A stretch of DNA of 20,587 nt. Source: Rhizophagus sp. LPA8_4_AMF. Lineage: Eukaryota > Glomeromycota > Glomeromycetes > Glomerales > Glomeraceae. Positions 1 through 9,252 of the stretch are shown piece by piece. The notes beneath the pieces are model-generated. The model worked only from the letters and a program-made list of their open reading frames with translations, was not told the origin of the DNA and made no database searches. How positions within the stretch are numbered: the stretch's first letter is position 1; every line of letters starts with the position of its first letter. The position numbers were made by a program, and so were the translations under genes. The stretch lies in NCBI GenBank assembly GCA_021464525.1, contig JADRCO010001290.1, positions 1 through 20,587 on the forward strand. The letters run 5' to 3'.

Positions 1-81
1 AAATATAAAAATAACTAAATATAAAATAATATAACTATACTAAATATACTAATATTATTCATATATCACTACTTCATGACG

Positions 82-835
82 CTACAATGGTAACGTCACC
101 GGGGACGATGCAAGACGATTGTCAGAACTTGGGTGTCGAAATCTTGCATCATAATCTATAATCTTCGCGTCAATCTGAACATATATAGCAGGTGTCGCAT
201 TCTCAACGGCAGAATACATGCCTTCAAAGAAACCGGCAACAAAAAAATTGGCATAAGATGTCCATTTGTCATTTAGATAGTCGAACCATTTCGCATCTTT
301 CTGATACCCAACCTCAAAATTAATGTATCGTGCTTCTTTATGAAAGGGCGTATATGTGAAAGAACGGGTTTTAACAAACTTCATATTATTGAAAATAATT
401 ACTGGCTCATATGCTGAGGTTGCAATTCTCATAACGGCTTTATAGCCGGGATTTTTGATGGGTCCCATTCTAGAGATTTATTATCTCGACCCAACCTTGG
501 TTCAATCACATTGGCCATCTCTACAACAACCTAGTTTATACGAAAAAAGGTAAATATGAAAGTATAAGACAAATAATTTTGTAAAAGTATTATTACATAA
601 AACTAATACTTACGAGTAGTTTTTGGTCATCAATCGTGAATTTACCTCTGAACAACACAAGATCACTCTCTCTGAATGATTCGTTATATTCATGCAATGC
701 GTTGGTGAACTGCTTGAAACTAAAAACGACATTATCGTTAGATACCTTCTCTCTGTAAACAGCTTCACTGTGCATAATTTGTGATGAGGTCTTTAATCTC
801 GTTACAAGACCAATAACAGTTAACGTAAAAGTCAT
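82..835 (-). pseudogene. Unidentified two-exon gene with a frameshift in exon 2
   Basis: Exon 1 runs from the ATG at 835 to 614 (74 codons). An intron follows at 613-531, with donor GTAAGT and acceptor CTAG. Exon 2 opens at 530 in phase 0 and reads through residues MANVIEPRLGRD to a TGA at 431-429, giving 107 aa. Directly at that TGA the neighbouring frame opens and runs without a stop to 82 (residues VMRIATSAYEP onward, about 118 codons). The second frame has balanced, protein-like composition, so I read this as one gene of roughly 225 codons with a single-step frameshift near 430-436. The break is not in a homopolymer. The N-terminal part (LVLFRGKFTIDDQKLL) looks like beta-strand-rich sequence, but I do not recognise the family. 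It might still be expressed as the short 107-aa form. Confidence 0.6.
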
Positions 836-950
836 TAGAAAAAAAAAGTTTTAGTAAAAAAGTGAAAATTTGAAGATGCGAGAAAGGAGTTAAAAGATGC
901 GAAAAAAGAGATTTGTTGAATATCTATAAATGCGAATGGGTACGTCATGA

Positions 951-1085
951 TTTCCCAATATTCATTTTCCCGATGTAACCTTTTCCCAACAATGGTTTCC
1001 TAACAAGACAAATTCTCAAAGGGAAATTTTCCCGAAAAGAACTTTTCCGACATGATATTTTCCCGACATGGCAATTTCTGAAATC
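951..1085. repeat. Degenerate ~15-bp minisatellite, unit TTTTCCCGACATGAT
   Basis: Copies start at about 951, 965, 981, 996, 1027, 1043 and 1058, with a barely recognisable copy near 1012. Spacing stays at 14-16 nt even across the decayed unit, which argues for tandem origin rather than scattered motifs. It lies 120-250 nt upstream of the start codon of the minus-strand gene at 835, so it occupies that gene's promoter side. Confidence 0.6.
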
Positions 1086-1243
1086 AAATTACGAAAAATG
1101 ATTTATGGAATTTTACGGCTAAAAATTCATGTGAAATATAACTTTAATATTTTTCCTTAACAAGATCATCTGCTGCTTTATCTAATCAATAACTTAACCG
1201 GATAACAATAATAATATTTCCTCATATACCGTAGCTAATGCAA

Positions 1244-1343
1244 AGTTTATTAAGTAATAAAAAAAAGTTATAATTTTTTTAATGATTTTTAATAGTTTAT
1301 TAAGTAATAAAAAAAAGTTATAATTTTTTTAATGATTTTTAAT
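1244..1343. repeat. Perfect 50-bp tandem duplication (two copies)
   Basis: The 50 nt at 1244-1293 are repeated without mismatch at 1294-1343. The unit begins AGTTTATTAAG, includes an A8 run and ends GATTTTTAAT. Exact identity in non-coding DNA suggests a recent slippage or local duplication, or an assembly artefact. Confidence 0.9.
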
Positions 1344-2076
1344 AAGAAGTTACTATCTACAAAAAAAGATTAAGGATTTCGGAAATATTAACGTTAAAAT
1401 TAAAGACACGAAATTTAATTTTTTTTTATAAAAAAATCCTAACAATGTAATTGTTGACGTAGTTCTACTAATTCTACTATAAAGCCACAATCAATAAGTT
1501 AGGGAATTAGAAAAAAATCATTTATAAATTTAGCGCTAAACACCCTGAAATTCTTTAAGTTTTTAGGTTCGTTTGAAACGGAACGTACAGTGGTGCAGCT
1601 TAAAATCAAGGTAAATTTCAAAAAAAAAACAAATAGTTTCTTTATGCTTACCGCTTACTATGATCATACGAAGGTATTTGTGATTTGAGAACGGTCTTTA
1701 CATGGGGCAAATTTACTGGATACTTACTTTTGTTGGTTTATCTCCAAAATGTCTGGTTACTATGTCATGTATAGCGAATATTAGAACTGAAAACTTAGGT
1801 GATTTTTGAAAGATGGGAAAGAAACATGTTTAAATTTAATGTAATACAAATTATTTTACTGAACAACGCATTCATACCATTAGAAAATTTTATCTAAATG
1901 TAATTTTTTCTGGCTTATTGTACATTATTAAGAAATATGTAAAAAAAGATTTTTTATTTTTAGAAAGTATTAACAATAAATTGTCTAATACAATTGATAA
2001 CGCACATATGGCATCGAAAATAAATAAGAGCGATAAAAATTAAGTTAAAATAAAATCGGGTTTTTTTTAAAGACCA

Positions 2077-2216
2077 AAACCATGCATTCGGACCTGATTC
2101 CACATAAAATGAAATCACGGTAATAAAAGCTGGCCGAAATGCATCACCTTTGCCTTTTTACGAATGATACTGCGATGAGTTATTATAAAAAGGCTGAAAC
2201 CGTGCACTTCGGTCAA
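2077..2216. repeat. Three copies of an ACCRTGCAYTTCGG-like motif, the middle one inverted
   Basis: Forward copies lie at about 2078-2093 and 2198-2214 (ACCGTGCACTTCGGTC). An inverted copy lies at 2132-2147 (GGCCGAAATGCATCACC). The first and second copies could form the inverted ends of a ~70-bp miniature element, with the third as a second end. No target-site duplication was established. Confidence 0.45.
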
Positions 2217-2400
2217 TTTTTTTATTAAAAATGAAATTCTTTTTTTTAATAAAAAAAAATAAAATCAAAATTAATTAACAAATTTTGATTTTTGATCGAC
2301 AGAAATAAGTAAAAAATACATGAATATGAAATGATCCATATATTCAATGGTTGTATTTGGTGGCACAGGAAGAAGTTTTGCAAAAAGTTAGGTAATGAAT

Positions 2401-2470
2401 TATGCTTAGCTTAAGCTTAAGCATAGCTATAAGCATAGCTATAGCATAGCTAAGCTAAGCTTAAGCTTAC
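2401..2470. repeat. TAAGC/GCTTA palindromic low-complexity tract
   Basis: About 70 nt are built almost wholly from interleaved GCTTA, TAAGC and ATAGC words, including AAGCTTAAGC palindromes at both ends. The two halves are largely self-complementary, so a cruciform or hairpin is possible. It lies about 230 nt beyond the 3' end of the kinase gene at 2698-4174. Confidence 0.7.
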
Positions 2471-2697
2471 TTTACTTAAAATTACCTGGAGAGTTTTTTA
2501 CAAAAATGGAAATTTTTTTGGTATCGGTAGCAACTCAGCATGTGAATGATTATCAAACAAAGAATAGATTTACATTAGAGATTTACAAAGGACAAGCAAA
2601 AAAGGCTAAATGATCTACATAAAATTTTCCAAATACGAAAAAAATACGGCAGAAAATATTTATAGTGTGTTAATTAATATTACAAATTTGATTTAAA

Positions 2698-4174
2698 TTA
2701 ATATAATGAATTATTACATTTACCTGAATAATCTATTCTAGGTAAATCATTATTGTTATCTGCATTTTTGGGCTCTGGAAGATTTTTAAAATCTAAAAGT
2801 TTACTTGTGTAAACTGCTTGAGGATGTGTTGTATATAAAAGACTAGTACTAGTAGATGATAATGATGATTGAACTGTTGAAGATAAATCTTTATTAAATT
2901 CATCTGCTTCTTTAACTTGCCCATAAATTACAGAATCCACTTTATCTTGACAAATATCATTCAATAAACCACCAACTAACATATATAATACACCTGCGTT
3001 AGGTCGTTTTAAAGGGTCTGCATCCCAACATTGATAAATTATGTCAACAACTAGTTGAGGGATTTTATAATCACATTTTGGTCTCAACCCCTGACAAATT
3101 TTTACAGCTAAGAATTCATCATGAGCTATATCATAATAAGGAGGCAATCCTGTACAAATTTCATGCGCAATAATTCCAAATCCATAAATATCACTTGCTT
3201 GAGTATATTCTTTTCCTCTTAAAACTTCTGGAGCCACATAAGGTAACACTCCATATATTTCTTTATCACTATTTTGAGAGGATTTAACATTTGCCGGTTG
3301 ACATAATCCCAAATCAGTAATAAAAACATAACTACCAAAATTGCTTAATATATTCCCACAATGAAAATCATGATGAATAAGTCCTTTATCATGAATATAT
3401 CTAAGACCACTTACAATTTGAGATAAATTAACCAACTTTTGCCTCCAATTCAGTGAAATGAAGTTGTTATTTAAATGTTGTCTTAAACTACCATTTTTTA
3501 AGTCCATCACCATCATAAAATTATTTGTTTTGGGATCTTTGGTAATACCAAAACAACGAACTATACAACGATCATCTTCACATACTAAAATATTTAATTC
3601 AACCTTAAAGAAATTGTAGTTAGTTTAACAGTTATAAAGGCTAACAAAGATTCATAAGAAAATAACTTACTTCTTTTAAAAAATCTGTTGTAATGTCTTG
3701 TGAGTTATGCAAACATTTTAAAGCAACTTTTGTTTCACCTTCCCTTTCCAATTGATTACGGTCAATTGTTTCCCATGGACCATCTTTCCAAACTGCTTTA
3801 AAAGTAGTTCCAAATCCCCCTTTTGCTAAATATTTAACATCTTCAAATTTATCATATTCGATCCACTCTATAATTTGGTATATTTCTTTAGCTTTTAATT
3901 GTGCTTTTTGAATGAATTCATCAATGTCATGATTTCCACTTGTCCAATTTTTGAAATTTTGTTGAAAACGTTTAGAACCACATGACTGACAATAACAATA
4001 ACCAGTATTAACCTGCTTACAATTATTACATAAACCAAAAAATTTATAACGTTCTTTCAATTCTTTGTCTATTATTAGTTTATCAATTAACGATTCTTGT
4101 TCTTCAGTCAAATCATTATGATCGAACTCTTTTATTTTTTCAATTACATCAACACTTAGTTTAATTTCATCCAT
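2698..4174 (-). CDS. Zinc-ribbon plus TKL-type protein kinase, two exons
   Basis: Exon 1 is 4174-3671 and exon 2 is 3603-2698; the intron 3670-3604 (67 nt) has donor GTAAGT, acceptor TTTAAG and phase 0. The ATG at 4174 has A at -3; the frame runs 8 codons further up to a TTG, which I do not use. The product is 469 aa. Residues 49-65 form a CX2C-X9-CX2C ribbon. The kinase domain follows: glycine loop KGGFG at 118-122, Lys153 in ALK, an alpha-C Glu beside the splice junction (FLKE|VEL), catalytic loop HHDFHCGN at 245-252, DLG at 265-267 and APE at 292-294. Arg is missing from HRD, and Leu replaces Phe of DFG. Asp and Asn of the catalytic loop are kept, so activity is plausible. The tail is Ser/Thr-rich. 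The last codons (YSG|KCNN) span a GGTAAAT donor-like site, so the true C-terminus may lie in an unrecognised downstream exon. Confidence 0.85.
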
Positions 4175-6157
4175 TTTAATAAATAATCTTTTGAACAAAA
4201 ATATGTTATTAATGAAAAAAAAAGTGGTGAAACGTTATCTTATGTTGCAATGATTTCAAGATCGACAACAAAATTATCATAAAAAGACTAGTCGACAATT
4301 GCAATTAAATTTATTCAATTTTGGCAAATTACAATTTTTATTTAAATTCTCCATAATAGGTAAGATTAAATTTTAAGTAATGACAAACTAAATAATAAAT
4401 GTTTAGTATAATTACCAAAAAATTTGCGTATATTTAGACTAAGCTTTTTACAAATGTCCAATTAACTACTTTGATATAATATCGGTAGTGATGTATTCAA
4501 ATATAAAACCTTTGATCATCATTTTCATTATTTATTGTTTGAGTTAAATTTTGAAGAATTAAAATATCATTATAAGTTATAACCATGTTTATGTGAAGAT
4601 TGTTAATCCACTCTATAAGTTATATAAATGTTTAGTCAAGAGAGAATTTGGAAATTTGTGAATTATTTAAAGTAATTTGAGAAGATAATTACAATTTTTC
4701 TATTTCCGATCTTTTTGCAAAATTTCTAAAATTCGTCAAATTTAGATATTTATATAGATTGATATTATACTCATTAACAATATGTCATCATATGTATTAA
4801 TTTAACTTATTTTAATATTTTTTTTAAAAAAAAAATTTTTCACAAAGTTCATAAATATTTTTGTCTGTCTTGTACTCTTGTCTTTCTTTTCATTTTTTAA
4901 AATATGACAACGATTAAGATAACAGTATGAACGTTCAGTTAATGATTTATTTTTCGTAAAAACATTGAAAGATTTAAATTTGCATATTAAAATTTTATAT
5001 TAATATTAAAAGAAAAAATTTTATTTTATCAAATAATTTCGTAAAGCTTCATACTCATTTATTTCTGTATTACAATGATCATAAAACAAAGATTACTAGC
5101 CACATGAATAAGTTGTGCAAATTCTGCTTAGATTTACAACAGACAAAAATTTTTTATGAAATTGGTCGTATCTTTTTTGTCTCGTTTCACCATTTTTTCT
5201 TCCTTCTGCTTTTATATTTTTTATTTCATCCATAATTTCTTGTATGATATCATGTTCCTTATTTATTATTTGTTATGAAAGTAATTAAAATCAGTTATAA
5301 CATTTTTGAGCAAATAAAAGATTTTGGATATTGTTCAGCTTGTCATTAATTGATAAACTAATATTAAATGAATTGTATAAATGTAAATTTATAAAATTTG
5401 AAATACACTGAGAAGCCATGATATCATACTAATTTGATTATAAATGATTTCTTTGCACACAAGTAAATCAAAAAGGTTTACATATTTATAATGTTAAATA
5501 TTAGGACTGAATATTTAATGAATTACGCAACGAATCACTTGCAATTACCATTTGTATAATTTATAACAAAGTTTGAAATAATCTTGATAAAAGATAATTT
5601 TTGTTTACATCCAAAATAAAAGAATATTACATAAGCCACAAATATTTTACAAAAAAGATGTTTTAATAAAGACTTACCGCTCTAGCTCAAGCTGATAAAG
5701 CATCTAAGCTCAAAGTATTATTATATGTCTTAACATTTTATTATACAGTATTATAAGCAAGGTTTGTTTAATGATTTAATGTTTTAAAATTATGATGATG
5801 TTTGTATAGGAAAAATAAATGAACGCTGGAACTATCTATTTTCTTACGAAAAAAACTTACATGCATTTATAACAATTTATATTAACAAAATGTATTTAGG
5901 TTTCATGTGATTAGGAAAGTAAGGATTAAAAAAAAAACGGTTAAGACGTATTAAAAACACGATTTTTTTAAAATATTATTGAAATGACAGAAAATCATCA
6001 TAGCACATAACAGAGAAATATAGGCATTAGTTATCATTACGCCTCTCACGTATTATTTTTACTAAGTAATCTGGGACTTAGTTAAAATTACCATCTTTCT
6101 TGCCTATTATATATTATTACATAATAGGAAAACTTTATGGTTAAAATAATAAATTCT
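4175..6157. other. Intergenic region between kinase loci
   Basis: Two kilobases of AT-rich sequence. Apart from the possible short coding relic at 5096-5272 I see no gene, RNA or clear repeat. An ACTTAC at about 5671-5676 would be a minus-strand splice donor, but no convincing exon precedes it. Confidence 0.5.
5096..5272 (-). pseudogene. Possible short coding relic or orphan exon, charged
   Basis: An open stretch of 58 codons lies on the minus strand and ends in TAG at 5098-5096. Its composition is Lys/Glu/Arg-rich (residues QEIMDEIKNIKAEGRKNG) and does not look like translated AT-rich noise. It contains an AG acceptor-like site (AAATAAG) near its upstream end, so it could be a terminal exon. 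I do not recognise it, and it may be chance. Confidence 0.25.
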
Positions 6158-7015
6158 CTAATCATATACTCTTGAATTAGAAATAATGCAATTTTCTAGA
6201 TTGAAAGAAAAAAATTAAAATTTTTGAATTAAATTGAGCATGTTATAAATTTGATATAATGATTTTTACCTAAACTCTCACTTAATAAATTTGTCTCATT
6301 ATCAAAATCTTTATCTTTATCAACTATAAATTGGGAACTTAATTCTTCTCTAAATATAATTTCATTTAGTTTTGCAGAATAATCGATTTTTCTGCTTGTA
6401 TAACTAGATAATGGATGATTTTCGGTAATTTGTTCATTGACTAAAAAGTATAGATGAATAAAATTAAATAAAACTAGACTTTTTGCACTCATTAAAAAAT
6501 AATGAATTTAACTTACTAGGAACAGGTATTCTATAATGCAATTCAGTTTTCGGATAATAATCAAACCACTAAGAAAGTATTTGATATAATTCATCAGCTG
6601 CTGGTCTCTTATTAGGATCAGAATCCCAACATCTCTTCATTAACCTTTCATATACGGGCAAAGTTCCTTCAACAATTTTTGGTCTTAATCCTTTACAAAT
6701 ATCTAAAGAAAGGTCAAAATCATGAGATCTATCATTAAAAGCAGGAATACCAGATGTAAATTCCCACATAATAATTCCAAATGAATAAATATCAGCGGCT
6801 TTTGTGTATGGTTTGCCACGCAAAACTTCTGGAGCCATATAAGGAATTATTCCATAAATTTCATTTGAATTAGATTGATTTACTGGTTTGCTTAATCCAA
6901 AATCGCTTATATAAGAATGAATAATTTCTAAAAGAATGTTTCCACTATGAAAATCACCATGAACTAAATTACATTTATGCAAAGTTAGAAGTGCTTTTGC
7001 TGTTTTTTTTTTCAA
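6158..7015 (-). pseudogene. 5'-truncated TKL kinase with in-frame stop
   Basis: The kinase frame begins abruptly at a T10 tract near 7006-7015 without an ATG and just after a stop. The whole N-lobe (glycine loop, VAIK Lys, alpha-C) is absent. What remains is LHKCNLVHGDFHSGNILL (catalytic loop HGD, with Asp and Asn kept), a canonical DFG (SDFGLSK), APE and the complete C-lobe to ELYQILS. A TAG at 6571-6569 then interrupts the frame, which continues open (WFDYYPKTELHYR) to a donor at 6516. Intron 6516-6441 joins in frame to exon 6440-6270 (tail TSRKIDYSAKLNEI). Intron 6269-6196, with a strong T-rich acceptor, joins in frame to a 12-codon last exon ending in TAG at 6160-6158. Intact splicing downstream of two disabling lesions indicates a once-functional gene that lost its 5' half. 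A CAAG|GTGGAT acceptor-like site at 7067-7065 opening V-D-L-N could be the remnant start of the missing exon. Confidence 0.75.
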
Positions 7016-7710
7016 TATTCTTTATTTTTAATGAAAAAATACACCAACTTCAAGTTAAGATCCACCTTGAAAAACAAAAGTTATTTGAATTTTTTTTTTA
7101 ACATTCTCTAGACGTCAATAAGTTTTATTTTCTATATTTAGTTTAAGGAGTTATATTATTTAAATGTAGTGTTGCATTTGACCCCAATCTTTCGATTTTA
7201 ACCAAATTTAGGGCGGCATTACGAAATTGGCCAGAATTATGAATTCAGAAATCATCAAATTTAAACCAATTAAAATTAATTTTAGCCAACTTTGATCTAT
7301 TTAATGACTATGCTGCGACATAAAGGTTAATACGGCTATCATAATAAAAAAAATTTGTCCTTTTTTTTGTTACGTGCATGATGATTGTTAAGGGTAGCTA
7401 GAGAATCCAAAAAAATGATTTAAATATTGCCAATTTTCTGTACAATACTAACCTCTGTAATACCTAACATAAAAGGATATGGTTAAAAAGCCACAGTTCT
7501 GAACTCTAATTTTTGGCTTATAAGTTTTTTTTTTATTAAAAAAATTTCGAAAAAACTTCGTGTGAAGTTTTAAAAATCCATTTGTTTCTGGCGAATGTGA
7601 AATATGCAATATTATTGGTTACCATATTTTTGGGTAATTTTTGCGTTAAATAACATGTTTATTATAAATTATATTTATTTTTTTTAGACACTTTATACCA
7701 TAAATTTGAA

Positions 7711-7741
7711 TGTTTTAACACTGCTGGTAGGTGTTAAAACA
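7711..7741. repeat. Perfect 11-bp inverted repeat with 9-nt loop
   Basis: TGTTTTAACAC at 7711-7721 is matched by GTGTTAAAACA at 7731-7741 around the loop TGCTGGTAG. No T-tract or gene end lies nearby, so a terminator reading makes no sense in this eukaryote. It may be the remnant of a miniature element. Confidence 0.7.
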
Positions 7742-8193
7742 CTTTAAAAATAATGTGTACTATTACTTATTTTTAATATACAACTAATAAAATACAAGTA
7801 AATAATTAAAGTATATTATTTATATAATAAAAGAAGATTATTTATATTTTTTATTTTTTAGTATTTTTATTTTTCTTTATTTCGTGCATCGTTCTATATT
7901 TTACGTGTCATGTGCAATCTCATTTGAGTAAAATATTTAGCCGATTTTATGTTTTGTCACATAATGCAAATCCGAGTCTTTGGTACCATCAAAGGGATGG
8001 ACATTTTTTATAATAAAAATCAATTAGAGAGATTATTCTACCCTTAGAAAACTATAGATTTAAAATAAAAATCCTAAAAAAATTACAAGTGAAAAATTTC
8101 TTTTATAATAGTAGTTATAATTATATATACATAGGACGAATTTATGATTTGTAATACAGTAATATTGAAGAATTAAATTTGCTAGTTCAAATC

Positions 8194-8520
8194 AGGACAA
8201 AGGCAATTTTGTACGTTGTCCTAAATGATTGTGTAACTATAAGAGCTGTCACAGTCACAGCCACGTTTTACCCAGTTGTGTACTTGTGTACACTAATTTG
8301 TCACATGGTCAATTTTATAATACCGGTCAAATGTGGTCACATTGTTATAACGATGTGATACTTTATTGTCCGAAGCGTAGCTGAGGACTCTACAGTACAC
8401 TCCAAATCATGCACGTCGTGTCTGTCCCGCCGCGTAATCGACCAATCAAATTTCAAGATCAGGTGTAACATTTACCATTTAGACATAAACAAGTCTACCG
8501 CGTTTACTGTGTTGCTATTT
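8194..8520. repeat. GC-richer island dense in short palindromes
   Basis: The stretch stands out from its AT-rich surroundings. Inverted pairs include AGGACAA/TTGTCCT (8194-8200, 8216-8222), GTGTAC/GTACAC (8278-8283, 8288-8293) and a 21-nt near-palindrome from GTCC at 8368 to GGAC at 8388. GTCAC/GTGAC words recur between 8245 and 8360. Stops occur in all frames. It may be a fragment of a non-autonomous transposon or a distant regulatory region; the sequence alone does not decide. Confidence 0.4.
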
Positions 8521-9233
8521 TAAGAATTTATGTTAATTACGCGTTATAATTAAATAACGAAAGATTTAAATAAACTATACATAAATTAAACATGATTCAA
8601 CGATAAATTTTATGTTGCATTTCTTCTTTCATATGATACATTAACGCTTCAGACGCTCCAACGGTTTCCGTTACCTAGTATATTTAATTTATCATACCTT
8701 ACTTATTACAACCATTATCATATTCATTCAAATCAGGAGATATGAAATAAATACTACATAATAATAAAGAAATCTTTTTTATTTTATATATAAAAGAAGT
8801 TACAGCAGAATTTTAATTTATTTAAATATCTATACTAATAGAAGATCAAAGTTTATTGTTCATACGGCTAATCTGTATTATATATTTTATTTTATTTTTC
8901 ACTATTTGATCAGTATAATTATTACTTGCTATAACAATCCACACCTTGGTCCTACTTTAAACAGCTTCAAAACTCATTAACTAGTGAGCAGTAATTATAT
9001 AAAAATCCAAGATATATTATATTCCATTCTTTAACCTCTCAGTAATTAATAAAGATTATTAATTTTTAATTGCAAATTACAAATACTCATTTGAAACTTT
9101 TATTTCAAAATTTATCAAGTAGATCCCACCCATTCCTAATAAAGGTTACCATAAAATTTTCAACTTTTATACATAAATTTATCTTAATTTTTATTGTATT
9201 CTATTGGTAATTAATCTAAAAAGGAAAAAAAAC

Positions 9234-9239
9234 TTTATT
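9234..9239 (-). promoter_or_regulatory. AATAAA polyadenylation signal of the Sel1-kinase gene
   Basis: The minus strand reads CAATAAAGTTTTTTTT 14-20 nt past the TAG stop at 9253. The spacing is short, but the hexamer is canonical and followed by a T-run. Confidence 0.5.
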
Positions 9240-9252
9240 GTATATAATATAT

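Larger units (their letters stand above)
836..2697. other. Intergenic region with repeats and no convincing gene
   Basis: This gap of about 1.9 kb has stops in all frames. It holds the minisatellite, the 50-bp duplication, the GTGCA-motif cluster and the TAAGC tract listed separately. One short plus-strand open stretch at about 1507-1611 ends exactly at AAG|GTAAAT and has protein-like composition (residues LGSFETERTVV). It could be a leftover exon, but nothing flanking it supports a gene. Confidence 0.5.
7016..9252. other. Intergenic region, no gene recognised
   Basis: This gap of 2.2 kb shows no coding signal beyond the possible splice remnant at 7065. It contains a perfect 11-bp hairpin (7711-7741) and a less AT-rich, palindrome-rich island (about 8190-8520), both listed separately. 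The final 20 nt are the 3' end of the Sel1-kinase gene. Confidence 0.5.

Noticed and set aside
4172..4198. Upstream start for the kinase at codon 4198
   Set aside because: The codon there is TTG, not ATG; the ATG at 4174 has a better context for a eukaryotic start.
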